Origin: Acidimicrobiaceae bacterium
GTDB lineage: Bacteria; Actinomycetota; Acidimicrobiia; Acidimicrobiales; UBA8190
Length of the DNA stretch: 64,000 bases
NCBI GenBank assembly: GCA_003151475.1
Contig: PLXQ01000031.1
Coordinates: 25,163 to 89,162 of the forward strand
Direction of reading: 5' to 3'
Part shown: positions 54,090 to 62,560 of the stretch, in pieces
Numbering within the stretch: the stretch's first letter is position 1
Layout of the letters: each line of letters starts with the position of its first letter
Program-made: the position numbers and the translations under genes
Notes under the pieces: model-generated
What the model was told of the DNA's origin: nothing
The model's database searches: none
The model's input: the letters and a program-made list of their open reading frames with translations, nothing else

Positions 54090-54201
54090 GGCGATACAAT
54101 CGTACCTGGGGTCCAGGGTCCTCCGGACATGAGACCTGGCCCGATGTGTGCAGCGCTGGGGCCAAATCGCACCAAGGGCCGCGATGGGACATCATCGTGG
54201 G

Positions 54202-54402
54202 ATGCCCGCTCCGCTTGCCGAGTTGTCCTCCGTCGCCACTGCTCTTGACGAATTGACGCGACGACTCGTCGCCATCGCCGACCAGGCGGCGTCTGACCAC
54301 GACGACGAAACGGCATCTGAACTCTTCGCCGTCGAGCGCGCCCTCCGGGGAGCGACAAGACGTCTTGGTCGACTTACCACTCCACGAGGTCGGCGACACT
54401 GA
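54202..54402 (+). CDS. Small hypothetical protein
   Basis: A 66-residue helical protein: MPAPLAELSSVATALDELTR, then a basic/acidic helix ending LGRLTTPRGRRH. Its amphipathic pattern suggests a coiled coil. ATG 54202 is used because the frame extends only 18 residues upstream without a better site. It is divergent from hisD. Function unknown. Confidence 0.5.
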   Translation: MPAPLAELSSVATALDELTRRLVAIADQAASDHDDETASELFAVERALRGATRRLGRLTTPRGRRH

Positions 54403-54479
54403 GCGCCAGAGAGGAGAGGCCGCACCCGCGGCGCTCGGCCGTTGAGTAAGGCCGACGCTCGACCGGTACCCACGAGCGA

Positions 54480-55478
54480 CTAGGGCGAGTCGGGTTCCGA
54501 TCGAAGGACCCGGCGGGCGACGAGATGGACGAGACGACGCGGTTGGTCCACCAACGAAAGCAATACAGTACCCAGGGCGATCAAGACCATCCCCAAGAGA
54601 CCCAGCCACCAGAGTCCCGGCCCTGCTCCAGTGAAGGCCAAGGCCTTTGTCGATGCCCTGGTCGCTTTGGCCTTGGCTGCCGGCGCCGCCTTTGCCGGCG
54701 CGGCTACCGGTACCGGTGCCGGTCCAGGTGATGAAACGATCGCCGGGGGCGGCGCAACCGCGACATTGAACGACAACGGCACGGTGACGGCGTCACCTCC
54801 GGTGTCACCAAACAAGATCCCACAGGTATCACCGGCCGCTTGTTGAGCCGGAGTGGGCGGGCACGGATAGGCGGCGGCGTCGGTGAACGAATCGCCGCCC
54901 CCACTATCAGTCAACGCACCTGTGCAGTCCGGGGCACACGGAGGTCCGACGGTGCCTTCCTTCACGGTGAAGTTGACGGGACCGATGGAGCCCGACTTCG
55001 TGACCTGCTGGACCGAAGGTCCCCCTGCGTAGCCGACGCTCGTGCAACTCACCGGGATGGCGTTCGTGGTAGCCGTGGGTTGCTTCGCGTCGCTGTTGCA
55101 CTCGAGAAGGACACCGAGGCCGGGCTGGAACCCCGATCCGGCGAGGCTCGTCACGGACCCGTCCACCAGGCAAGTACCTGGGGCGGCCGTGAGTGTGGCC
55201 GTCGTATTCGGAGTGACGGTGGTGTTCGTCCCCGTGCCCGTCGCCGAGGTGGCCGAACACGGCTGAGTCGTGGTGCTCGGCGTCGGCATGGTCGTGCTCG
55301 GCGAGGTCGAGGAAGTTGTGGACGCAGGGGGCTTCTTCTTATTGGAACCCGCGGTCGCAGCCTTGGACGTCGAATGCGCTGACACGGCGACACCCGTACC
55401 CAGCAAAACAGCCCCGACAACCAGGGCCCCCATACCGAAGGCACCGATCCAGCGCGCCACGAGACCCGATCGTCTCAC
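54480..55478 (-). CDS. LAFTG-anchored surface protein 2
   Basis: A 332-residue wall protein related to the 40226 product. An N-terminal membrane signal (IGAFGMGALVVGAVLLGTGV) is followed by a Ser/Thr/Pro-rich stalk. A Cys-rich beta domain has VLLECNSDAKQPT, VPVSCTSVG-like and YPCPPTPAQQ motifs. The end has LAFTGAGPGLW (about 280-290), a hydrophobic helix and a basic tail (DQPRRLVHLVARR). GTG 55478 follows GGGGG; the longer frame adds residues that do not look like a signal. It should be a substrate for the 42713 sortase. Confidence 0.8.
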   Translation of the reverse strand: MRRSGLVARWIGAFGMGALVVGAVLLGTGVAVSAHSTSKAATAGSNKKKPPASTTSSTSPSTTMPTPSTTTQPCSATSATGTGTNTTVTPNTTATLTAAPGTCLVDGSVTSLAGSGFQPGLGVLLECNSDAKQPTATTNAIPVSCTSVGYAGGPSVQQVTKSGSIGPVNFTVKEGTVGPPCAPDCTGALTDSGGGDSFTDAAAYPCPPTPAQQAAGDTCGILFGDTGGDAVTVPLSFNVAVAPPPAIVSSPGPAPVPVAAPAKAAPAAKAKATRASTKALAFTGAGPGLWWLGLLGMVLIALGTVLLSLVDQPRRLVHLVARRVLRSEPDSP

Positions 55479-55505
55479 GTCGTCCCCCACTTCTCCCCGT
55501 GTATT

Positions 55506-55539
55506 CCCCTGCCCGGTACCTTCCGGCACCGGGCAGGGG
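55506..55539 (-). terminator. Hairpin terminator
   Basis: A perfect 12-bp stem, CCCCTGCCCGGT (55506-55517) against ACCGGGCAGGGG (55528-55539), with a ten-base loop. It is about 40 bases beyond the stop of the 55582 gene on the minus strand and upstream of the LAFTG gene. Confidence 0.7.
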
Positions 55540-55581
55540 GACTACGTATTTGTATTTGGCCTTAGTTTCGCGTCCCGATCT

Positions 55582-56031
55582 TTACGCCTTCGGGACGACG
55601 AACTTGATCCCCACCTGCTTCGTATCAGTTCCGGCAGCGGTTCCGGCACTGACCGAGCACGCCTTGGCATCAGCTTTGGTGGTCCCGCACGTCCCCGAGT
55701 CCTTGCCGATTTGTCCCGTCTTCAAGGTGAGCGCAACCGGTCCGAACTTGCCCTTCGAAGTAACGGTCCCGGCAGGCACGGCGCCATTAACGTTGCATCC
55801 CCCGCCGGTCGGGCTCTGGTCGGCGGTCACGCATTGGACGACGAAGATCTGATCGCCCGGCTTGAATCCCTTGCCCGACACCTGAACCACGGAGCCGCTG
55901 GTCAACCCCCCCTTCGGGGTGTACTTGAGCGTCGGGCCGGCAGCCGACGCCGGAATGGCGCTCAGCATCAGCCCGGCCATGACAACGGCCCCTGTGGCGG
56001 CCAAAAAGCGGTATCTGCGTGTGCGATTCAT
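55582..56031 (-). CDS. Small secreted neocarzinostatin-like protein
   Basis: A 149-residue exported protein with signal LAATGAVVMAGLMLSAIPAS ending SAAG. The mature domain has YTPKGGLTSGSVVQVSGKGF, IFVVQCVTAD, GGCNVNG, SGTCGTTKAD and KACSVSAG, a Cys-paired beta sandwich like neocarzinostatin-type apoproteins. Similar single domains occur in actinobacterial surface proteins, and the LAFTG proteins here use related ones. It ends KFVVPKA with no anchor. It may be secreted freely; a ligand is unknown. Confidence 0.72.
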   Translation of the reverse strand: MNRTRRYRFLAATGAVVMAGLMLSAIPASAAGPTLKYTPKGGLTSGSVVQVSGKGFKPGDQIFVVQCVTADQSPTGGGCNVNGAVPAGTVTSKGKFGPVALTLKTGQIGKDSGTCGTTKADAKACSVSAGTAAGTDTKQVGIKFVVPKA

Positions 56032-56230
56032 ATGTTCCCCCAGAACGGACGAAGGGCGGCGCCCTCATCCCTGACACGGCCGTCAGGAATCTCCTCAGCC
56101 TGGCCGATCCTCCCCGCGGTGTCAATGATCAAGTTTGGCTATCAAGTTCCGCACCGTGATTCCGGCCGGCCTGTCCCAGTGGGTTCGTGGGCGGTGAGCC
56201 ACCCACGGCTTCCTTGCCTACGTCACACCG

Positions 56231-56302
56231 GGTAGGCGCCTGGGGTCTCCCCCAGGCGCCCCCCCGTTAGAACCGGACTTGCGGCACTACCGCATCCGGC
56301 TC
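56231..56302 (-). ncRNA. Group II intron domains V and VI
   Basis: Domain V runs from 56302 to 56270: GAGCCGGA pairs with TCCGGTTC at the ends, an inner GCGG/CCGC stem lies within, and a two-base AG bulge is present. The catalytic AGC triad is in GAGCC. Then comes a stem GGCGCCTGGGG with CCCCAGGCGCC and the ending CTACCC, as in group IIC introns. This is read by comparison with the known domain V consensus. Confidence 0.65.
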
Positions 56303-56319
56303 ACCCCAAGGCTGCGCCC

Positions 56320-56460
56320 TCAAGCGGGCGAGAGATAAGCACGGCGGAGGTCGTCGAGGCTCACGAGGCCCAATCCCCGCAAGACCTTGTTGGGCATCTT
56401 GGAGTTGGGGCCCCGTTTGGCATCTCTGCCCGGGCGATAGCCGAAACTGCAGGGTATCGG
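56320..56460 (-). pseudogene. Reverse-transcriptase remnant in group II intron
   Basis: A 46-residue open stretch just downstream of a TAG. It contains PCSFGYRPGR, the conserved block of intron reverse transcriptases. Then the usual following residues are lost and it reads GPNSKMPNKVLRGLGLVSLD before the stop at 56320. The YADD active site and maturase domain are absent, so it cannot work. Confidence 0.5.
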
Positions 56461-56536
56461 CTACTCGAACTTCAACGGCCAAAGCTCGGGAAGGACTCTC
56501 ACCTCCTCGTCATCGAAACTGCTGGGCGTAAACGCG

Positions 56537-56564
56537 ACGACGGCGCCCCGAAGGGCGCCGTCGT
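56537..56564 (-). terminator. Hairpin terminator downstream of nth
   Basis: A perfect 12-bp stem, ACGACGGCGCCC (56537-56548) with GGGCGCCGTCGT (56553-56564) around CGAA. It lies about 150 bases beyond the nth stop on the minus strand. Confidence 0.65.
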
Positions 56565-56715
56565 GCGAACGGGTCGGGCGGCGGATCCCGACCGCGTTCT
56601 GCCGAAACCAGGTGGCGGGAACCGGTTCCGGTCTCCCTCTAGAACATCACGCTTACCCCGGATCTTCCCTTCGGCAAGGCACAACATCCCCACAACGTCG
56701 CTTCCGGTCCTCGTC

Positions 56716-57441
56716 TCAGGCCTTCCTGACCCGCAGACCAGGGGGTCGCGCCGCACGGGCCCCGGAGCGGCGGGCCGGGCCGGCGAGGACGGGCACCCGG
56801 GCCGAGGGGCAGATATCGGCCAGGATGCAGGCCTCGCAGCGGGGCCGGCGGGCCACACAAACGGCGCGGCCGTGAAGAATGAGGCGAAGGCTGAAGGCAC
56901 CCCAGTCCTGGGGGGGCAAGAGACCGGTGATCTGCGCCTCGACCTTCACAGGGTCCGTCTGCTCGGTGAGCCCGAGGAGCCGGACAATCCTCCCGACGTG
57001 GGTGTCGACGGGGAGACCGGGAAGGCCGAAGGCCACGCTGCGGATGACGTTGGCGGTTTTGCGCCCCACCCCGGGCAGGGTGACCAGGTCGGCCATGTCC
57101 GAAGGCACCTCACCGTCGAAGCGCTCGACCAGGGCCTGCGCCATACCCATGAGGCTGCGGGTCTTGGCCCGGAAGAATCCGCTCGAGTGGATGAGCTCCT
57201 CCACGCGCTCCGGTGAGGCGGACGCCAGGGCCTCCGGCGTGGGATACGCGGCGAAGAGGTCGGGGGTGACCAGATTGACCCGTGCGTCGGTGCTCTGGGC
57301 CGACAGGATGGTGGCCATGAGCAGCTGAAACGGCCCTTCGTGGCGAAGGGCACACAACTCGGTGGCCGAGCCCGGGTACTCCCGGGCGAGCCTCGCCGAG
57401 ACCTCCCGAGCGCGGGTGGGTCGACTGCGAGGAACAGGCAC
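56716..57441 (-). CDS. nth: Endonuclease III
   Basis: A 241-residue DNA glycosylase/AP lyase for oxidised pyrimidines. The helix-hairpin-helix reads TLPGVGRKTANVIRSVAFG with the catalytic Lys, and PVDTHVGRIVRLLGL has the catalytic Asp. The Fe-S cluster Cys are in VCVARRPRCEACILADICPS (C-x6-C-x2-C-x5-C). A 25-residue basic tail follows. ATG 57441 is divergent from mshD with 46 bases between. Confidence 0.94.
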   Translation of the reverse strand: MPVPRSRPTRAREVSARLAREYPGSATELCALRHEGPFQLLMATILSAQSTDARVNLVTPDLFAAYPTPEALASASPERVEELIHSSGFFRAKTRSLMGMAQALVERFDGEVPSDMADLVTLPGVGRKTANVIRSVAFGLPGLPVDTHVGRIVRLLGLTEQTDPVKVEAQITGLLPPQDWGAFSLRLILHGRAVCVARRPRCEACILADICPSARVPVLAGPARRSGARAARPPGLRVRKA

Positions 57442-57487
57442 TGCGTGAGACTAACGAATACGGCCTCCCCCAGAAGGCGGCGGTAGC

Positions 57488-58405
57488 GTGCCGCTCGTGC
57501 ATCACGTCGAGGTCAAACGGCGCATGGGCGAGTCCGACATCGCCGAGGTGTCCGAGCTCCTGCACCAGGTCATGGTGGCCGACGGGCATCGACCCCTGGG
57601 CGAGCACAAATGGTTGGACCTCGTCCACGGCGGACGAACGGGTTTCGCCGGCTTCGTCGCCCGGGACGGCTCCGAGGGTCCGCTGATCGGCTACGCCCAG
57701 TTGAGCCGGGGTCACAACACATGGGGGGCGGAGTTGGTCATCCGCCCCGATCACCGAGAGAGCCACGAGGTCGGCACCATCCTTCTCGACGCTGCGCTCG
57801 ACGAGGTTCGCCGTCTGGGCGGGGGCCACGTCCATCTCTGGGTACCGAAACCCACTCCTGACACCGACGCCATGGCGAGCGCATCGGGCCTGGTGCGCGG
57901 GCGGGATCTCTACCAGATGCGTCGACCCCTGCCCATCAACGGCGACCACCCCAGGGTCGAGACCCGACCATTCGAGCCCGGGAAGGACGAGGCGGCGTGG
58001 CTCACGGTCAACAACCGGGCCTTCGCCTCGCATCCGGAGCAGGGGGACTGGAGTCTCGACACCCTTCTCGAACGCGAAGCCGAACCATGGTTCGATCCCC
58101 ACGGATTTCTTCTCCACGAGCGCGACGGGCGGCTGGCCGCGTCGTGCTGGACCAAGGTGCACCGCGACGAAAACCCTCCTCTGGGCGAGATCTACGTCAT
58201 CTCGGTCGACCCCGATTTCCAGGGGCTCGGTCTGGGGCGCGCCCTGGTGCTGGCCGGGCTCGATTACCTCGGCGGGAAGGGCCTCACGGTAGGCATGCTC
58301 TATGTCGATTCCGGCAACGAAACGGCCGTCGCCCTGTATCGTCATCTGGGATTCGTCGTCGACCATGTCGACCGGGCCTATACGGGGGACATCTCGCCCG
58401 AGTAG
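57488..58405 (+). CDS. mshD: Mycothiol synthase
   Basis: A 305-residue protein with two GNAT domains that acetylates Cys-GlcN-Ins to finish mycothiol, the actinobacterial thiol buffer. The C-terminal acetyl-CoA site has YVISVDPDFQGLGLGRALVL and GMLYVDSGNETAVALYRHLG. The N-terminal half has WGAELVIRPDHRESHEVGTI. This domain order and the YVD..N.A..LY motif are the hallmark of MshD. The start is GTG 57488. It is a good marker of Actinobacteria. Confidence 0.92.
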   Translation: MPLVHHVEVKRRMGESDIAEVSELLHQVMVADGHRPLGEHKWLDLVHGGRTGFAGFVARDGSEGPLIGYAQLSRGHNTWGAELVIRPDHRESHEVGTILLDAALDEVRRLGGGHVHLWVPKPTPDTDAMASASGLVRGRDLYQMRRPLPINGDHPRVETRPFEPGKDEAAWLTVNNRAFASHPEQGDWSLDTLLEREAEPWFDPHGFLLHERDGRLAASCWTKVHRDENPPLGEIYVISVDPDFQGLGLGRALVLAGLDYLGGKGLTVGMLYVDSGNETAVALYRHLGFVVDHVDRAYTGDISPE

Positions 58406-58430
58406 CGAGCCGGTTCAGATCACCGCCCTA

Positions 58431-59897
58431 TCACCTTTGCCCCGAACGCTTCGTGTCGACACGAGCCGCCTTGGCGTTCGCATTCGCCTTCTTGTGCGGA
58501 GTCGAGTCCTTTTGTGATGGCGATGTTCTCGGAGGGCTTTTGGGTGCGAACGCCCGGGGACGGGAGGATTGAGTGTTCCGGTCAGGTTCGACTTCTTCCG
58601 GACGGGCGGAGAGCACGAGCAAAGCCGTCACACCCACTACGTTCAGGATCCACCAGGGCCACTCACTGAGATGCCACTGAGCGACGACGGTGGTCAAGAC
58701 GACGACAACAATGGACGTTCCGAATCGCCATGCGGTCGCCCGTGCGGCGACCACCACTCCCACGGCCAACACCGGCCAGACGTAGTAAGCGGTCATCACC
58801 GACTCCGTGTAGCACCGCAAACCGAGGGCAAGGGCGACGGCCCAGACGAGCATGGCGGGATTGCCACGCCAGCGTCGGGCCCAGACACCCACAGCTACGG
58901 CTAGGGCGAGGGCGGCGATGCGCACCGGTCCCCCGCCGACGGTTGCATTCACTCCTTTTCCCCCGAGACTCGGAGCCAAGGCCGTCCACGGCGTCCGGTG
59001 ATTGCGCACGGGATAGGCCGGTTGACTCACGAGCGCGTGAACGGTGGCATGGACGTCGGAGGCTAGGGGGGCGATGGTAAGTGCGGCGGCCGGCGCGGCG
59101 GCTCTCAAGACCAGGCTCAGAGCTCGCTGACGTCCCCCGATCGCGATGAGGATGGGAAGAAGGACAATGACCAACGGTTGGACGGCGACGGCTGCACCCG
59201 CCAACCACCCTGCACCGGTGAAACGCTCGTCCAACGCGAATATGACGGCAAACAGAGCCAAAGCCACGGCCACCGCGTCCTCGGGGTGTCCCCAGAGGAC
59301 CGAGACGTTCCACAAGGCGACCCCCTCGACGAGGCACAGGACCATTCGACGCCTAACCGGGACGTCAAGGCGCTCGGCCAGGGCGTCGCACGCGAAGAGC
59401 GCTGTACAAGACAGGAGCAACACAAAGGGAGCGAGGTAAACCAACGCCTCGGGCTGGGGAATGTACTGACTGCCTCCCGAGGTCAACACCTCGGTGTGGG
59501 GAATGGCGGAGCCGTGGACGGTGAGTACCAGCGGTTGGGCCAGGGGATGGTGGTTCTTGGTGATCTGGAGCAGCGTCGTCTGGAGGGAGCTGCTCAGCGC
59601 GGCAACGGGCAGCAGCAGAAGGAGGAACCCCGGGAAGGCGAGGAAACCGCTGTTCCCGCCGTAGATGGCACCGAGGTGCCCATGCACGAGAGCGACGGCG
59701 GCACCATACGTGATCCAAAGATCGTCCGGTGATATCCAAGAGGATGGATGATGCTGGACAATGGATCCCCACCGAAAGAAGTACGCCGTCCCCAGGATGA
59801 CGAAAGCGAGCGACGTGAGCCCTGGCCAGACTTGCGCGGGAACGCGCTCGATCAGCGGGGCGCTCGTGAATCTCTTTTGCGGCGTCCGACTGGGCAC
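58431..59897 (-). CDS. Polytopic membrane glycosyltransferase-like protein
   Basis: A 488-residue membrane protein with about nine to eleven helices, including WPGLTSLAFVILGTAYFFRW, FLLLLLPVAALSS and GVVVAARATAWRFGTSIVVV. A DDLWITYGAA stretch after the first helix puts an acidic pair in an outer loop, as in polyprenyl-phosphate-mannose-dependent (GT-C/GT87-like) enzymes. WGHPEDAVAVALALF is a second acidic loop. The last 60 residues are a Ser/Lys-rich cytoplasmic tail. Function is inferred from topology only. It converges with mshD. Confidence 0.62.
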   Translation of the reverse strand: MPSRTPQKRFTSAPLIERVPAQVWPGLTSLAFVILGTAYFFRWGSIVQHHPSSWISPDDLWITYGAAVALVHGHLGAIYGGNSGFLAFPGFLLLLLPVAALSSSLQTTLLQITKNHHPLAQPLVLTVHGSAIPHTEVLTSGGSQYIPQPEALVYLAPFVLLLSCTALFACDALAERLDVPVRRRMVLCLVEGVALWNVSVLWGHPEDAVAVALALFAVIFALDERFTGAGWLAGAAVAVQPLVIVLLPILIAIGGRQRALSLVLRAAAPAAALTIAPLASDVHATVHALVSQPAYPVRNHRTPWTALAPSLGGKGVNATVGGGPVRIAALALAVAVGVWARRWRGNPAMLVWAVALALGLRCYTESVMTAYYVWPVLAVGVVVAARATAWRFGTSIVVVVLTTVVAQWHLSEWPWWILNVVGVTALLVLSARPEEVEPDRNTQSSRPRAFAPKSPPRTSPSQKDSTPHKKANANAKAARVDTKRSGQR

Positions 59898-59962
59898 AGT
59901 GCGCTACAGCATGCCACTGGTCCCGAGTCGGTGAGCCCGCTGCGTTTCTGACCGAACGAGGC

Positions 59963-60766
59963 TCAATGCGAGGCAGACACCCCGACAGCGCTGCCGATCC
60001 CGTAGGTCACCCCGGCGGCTACGGCCGCGATGCAGAGCTGGCGGAGTGCGGACCACCACCAAGGTCGGCGGGTGAAGGCGGCCAACGCCACGCCGACGAG
60101 CACGGCGGCCACTGCCGCAGCCACAACCGACGCCACCACGGCCGTGGTCCCTCGGGTCACGAGCCAGGGGATGAGTGGAACCAGCGCCCCGAAGGCGAAT
60201 GTGGCAAAGGACGAAGCAGCCGCCTTCAGCGGCGATCCGAGGGCGTTGGGGTTGATGCCCAGCTCCTCGCGTGCGTGGGTCTCCAGAGCCAACTCCGGCG
60301 TGCGCATCATCTCCGACGCCAGGTGGCCGGCGACCTCGGGCTCCACGCCCCGGCTTTCGTAAATGCGCACGAGCTCACGACGCTCACCCTCGGGGCGTGT
60401 ACGGATCTCGTGATTCTCGAGAGCCAACTCGCGCTCGAAGAGCTCTGTCTGGGCCCGCATGGAGACGTATTCGCCCGCACTCATGGAGAAGGCACCGGCC
60501 ACCAGGCCGGCGATACCGGCCAGCCGCACCACACCGGCGGCCGGATGGGCGCCGGCGATACCGAGGATCAACGAGACATTGGTGACGAGCCCGTCACTCA
60601 CACCGAAGACCGCTGCTCGGGCGGTTCCGCCCCCAACGCTTCGGTGGTGGTGGTCGGGGTGCGTCCCGCCCGAGGGATGGCGCTGGGCGCTCGATCCCCG
60701 GCGCTCGGTGCGGGCCGCCTTCCGTGGCTCGGTCTCTGCGGCGGAAGAGTCTGGGGCGGCGTCCAC
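59963..60766 (-). CDS. VIT1/CCC1-family metal transporter
   Basis: A 267-residue membrane protein of the Fe2+/Mn2+ transporter family. FGVSDGLVTNVSLILGIAGA and FSMSAGEYVSMRAQTELFER are the conserved first two helices. The cytoplasmic acidic segment (ERELALENHEIRTRPEGERR) binds metal in plant VIT1. FATFAFGALVPLIPWLV is the third to fourth helix. The start is GTG 60766. The N-terminal 50 residues are a basic disordered extension. Confidence 0.87.
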   Translation of the reverse strand: MDAAPDSSAAETEPRKAARTERRGSSAQRHPSGGTHPDHHHRSVGGGTARAAVFGVSDGLVTNVSLILGIAGAHPAAGVVRLAGIAGLVAGAFSMSAGEYVSMRAQTELFERELALENHEIRTRPEGERRELVRIYESRGVEPEVAGHLASEMMRTPELALETHAREELGINPNALGSPLKAAASSFATFAFGALVPLIPWLVTRGTTAVVASVVAAAVAAVLVGVALAAFTRRPWWWSALRQLCIAAVAAGVTYGIGSAVGVSASH

Positions 60767-60841
60767 TGATCACCAGCGTAATGGCCTGTCCCTCGTTCGG
60801 GTGACGGCCTCGGGCCACGCACCACCTGCAAGAATGTCGCG

Positions 60842-61195
60842 ATGTCCGACGATCGCCGCTGGTTCGACTCATCCCAGCCCCAGACCCTGCAGGGCGCCGT
60901 GATGCTCTGCTACCTCACAGCTGTCTTCGGGCTGATCGGGCTTGTTCTCGGCGCCTATCCCCTGGCCGAGCTCGTGCCCCTCGCCCTCGGCGCCGCCGGC
61001 CTGGGCGTGGCCAACGAAAAGAGATGGGGCTACCGCCTGGGAGTGGCGTTGGCTGGCCTGAACGTCCTCGTCGACGTCTACGTTTTGTACCTCGGCGGCT
61101 TCGGCATAGTTCTCACCCTGCTCTTCGCCGTTGTCCTCCTGGCGCTCTTTCTCCATTCCCAGAGCCGCGAGTACGAGCGCATCTGGTTTCGCTGA
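60842..61195 (+). CDS. Small membrane protein
   Basis: A 117-residue protein with three to four helices: LCYLTAVFGLIGLVLGAYPL, ELVPLALGAAGLGVA, VALAGLNVLVDVYVLYLGG and FGIVLTLLFAVVLLALFLHS. It ends in a charged tail (QSREYERIWFR). No domain is recognised. ATG 60842 is the start and it is divergent from the VIT1-like gene. Confidence 0.75.
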   Translation: MSDDRRWFDSSQPQTLQGAVMLCYLTAVFGLIGLVLGAYPLAELVPLALGAAGLGVANEKRWGYRLGVALAGLNVLVDVYVLYLGGFGIVLTLLFAVVLLALFLHSQSREYERIWFR

Positions 61196-61274
61196 CCCTG
61201 CGCCGTCTCGGATGCCCCCAGGCCCATCACCCCCACATGGGCCCCCGGCGGTGCCAGGCGCATAAGGTCAAGGG

Positions 61275-61730
61275 ATGGTCACCACAGTCAGCAGCACCGA
61301 AGAGTTCCACGCCTTGGCCGGACAACATCTCGGCTGGTCCGACTGGTTGGTCGTCGACCAGGCCAGGGTCAATCTCTTCGCCGACGCCACCGACGATCAC
61401 CAGTGGATCCATGTGGACCCAGAACGAGCGGCCAAAGGACCATTCGGCGGACCCATCGCCCACGGGTACCTGACCCTGTCGCTGATCCCGGCACTGATCC
61501 ACGAGGTCCTCGATGTCCAGGGCATGACGTTCGGCGTCAACTACGGATGCAACAAGGTGCGCTTCCCGGCGCCGGTCAAAGTGGGAGCCAAACTACGCCT
61601 CGGGGCATCGGTGGGGTCGGTCGAGAACGTCGAAGGTGGAGTACAGGTCATCTTGGATGTGACCCTCGCCACCGAGGACGCCGACAAGCCGAGCTGTGCG
61701 GCGGAGGTGGTCTACCGCTACTACTGGTAA
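61275..61730 (+). CDS. MaoC-like (R)-specific enoyl-CoA hydratase
   Basis: A 151-residue hot-dog-fold enzyme. The hydratase motif is FADATDDHQWIHVDPERAAK with the catalytic Asp and His, followed by GPIAHGYLTLSLI, then VNYGCNKVRFPAPV. It likely hydrates enoyl-CoA in fatty-acid turnover. It is beside, and convergent with, the remains of an acyl-CoA dehydrogenase, so the two may once have formed a lipid-metabolism group. ATG 61275 follows AAGGTCAAGGG. Confidence 0.88.
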   Translation: MVTTVSSTEEFHALAGQHLGWSDWLVVDQARVNLFADATDDHQWIHVDPERAAKGPFGGPIAHGYLTLSLIPALIHEVLDVQGMTFGVNYGCNKVRFPAPVKVGAKLRLGASVGSVENVEGGVQVILDVTLATEDADKPSCAAEVVYRYYW

Positions 61731-61755
61731 CGACCAGGGATCCGACCCGCGGACC

Positions 61756-62357
61756 CTATAACGGCAGGTTGCCGGCGGCGGTAGCCGTCGAGCGATGGTC
61801 GCGGTAGGCGGTGATCGCCGCCTCGGCCACGCGCCATTTGTGGATCTCGTCGGCACCGTCGTCAAACCGGCTCCAACGGGCCTGCATCAACATGTCGGCC
61901 AACGCAGAGTCCTTCGAGTAGCCGAGGGCCCCGTGGACCTCTCCGGTTCGGTCATGGCGAAGCACGAACGCATCGTCCCCTCGCACATGGGCTTCAGATA
62001 GCGGCTCTTCTGATCGTCGGTGCCGAAGTGCAAAAGCGTGTGCATGTTGCCTTCATCAGGGGCATATCAGTTCACGATGTAAAATCCCCAACGGGTTTTT
62101 GCCGCTTCGGCCGACACCGACGCCAGCGCCGTCGGTCCGTGGCCCACCCCGCCCCACCCGCGTGGCATGTGCGGCATCGACACACCGAGGTCTCGGGCCT
62201 GCGCCCGGAGCCGTTCGAGCTCGGCGCGCCAGTCGGCGCGCCCGGCGGCGTCGGACATAAGACGCTCCTCGGTCGGACGGATGTCCTCGTCGACGAAGGC
62301 CCGCATGCGTTGGTGGGCGTCTTCTACCTCGGGCGGGAACGTGAAGTCGATGGCCAT
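61756..62357 (-). pseudogene. Acyl-CoA dehydrogenase, broken by internal deletion and stop
   Basis: An N-terminal piece runs from MAIDFTFPPEVEDAHQRMRA to TRWGFYIVN, then a TGA (62067-62069) stands where Cys is usual. The same frame goes on as [20 protein letters not shown] and [15 protein letters not shown]. At about 61941-61943 it jumps into another frame as [20 protein letters not shown] to the end of the enzyme. About 200 residues, including the FAD and catalytic-Glu part, are missing. An IS1380 element starts 22 bases upstream of the ATG. Confidence 0.85.
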
Positions 62358-62378
62358 GGCCCTGAGTTTTTCACTAAG

Positions 62379-62394
62379 CCCGGATCCACCGAAT
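62379..62394 (+). repeat. IS1380 left terminal inverted repeat
   Basis: The sequence is CCCGGATCCACCGAAT. The opposite end reads CCCTGATCCACCGAAT on the other strand, a single mismatch at the fourth base. Confidence 0.75.
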
Positions 62395-62560
62395 AACCAC
62401 TGGTGGTTGACGTGAGCTGTGCGGCTCATGAGCTCCAGGCGTCGATGCTTCGTGTGAGGCGCAACACTGACTCGAGGGCGTGTTGGGTCAGAGCTTCCTG
62501 CTGTTTCAGAGTTCTGTCCGTGGCATTGAATGTGGCCCGGCCACGTCGGGGCCGAAGAAC

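Larger units (their letters stand above)
56231..56460 (-). mobile_element. Degraded group IIC-like intron, 3' part
   Basis: On the minus strand a short reverse-transcriptase-like remnant is followed by a group II intron domain V hairpin (56270-56302) and a domain VI-like stem (56231-56269). The order matches the 3' end of an intron whose ORF lies in domain IV. It is about 80-330 bases downstream of the nth terminator (56537-56564) on the same strand, as expected for group IIC introns, which insert after terminators. The 5' part of the intron is absent or unrecognisable. Confidence 0.55.
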
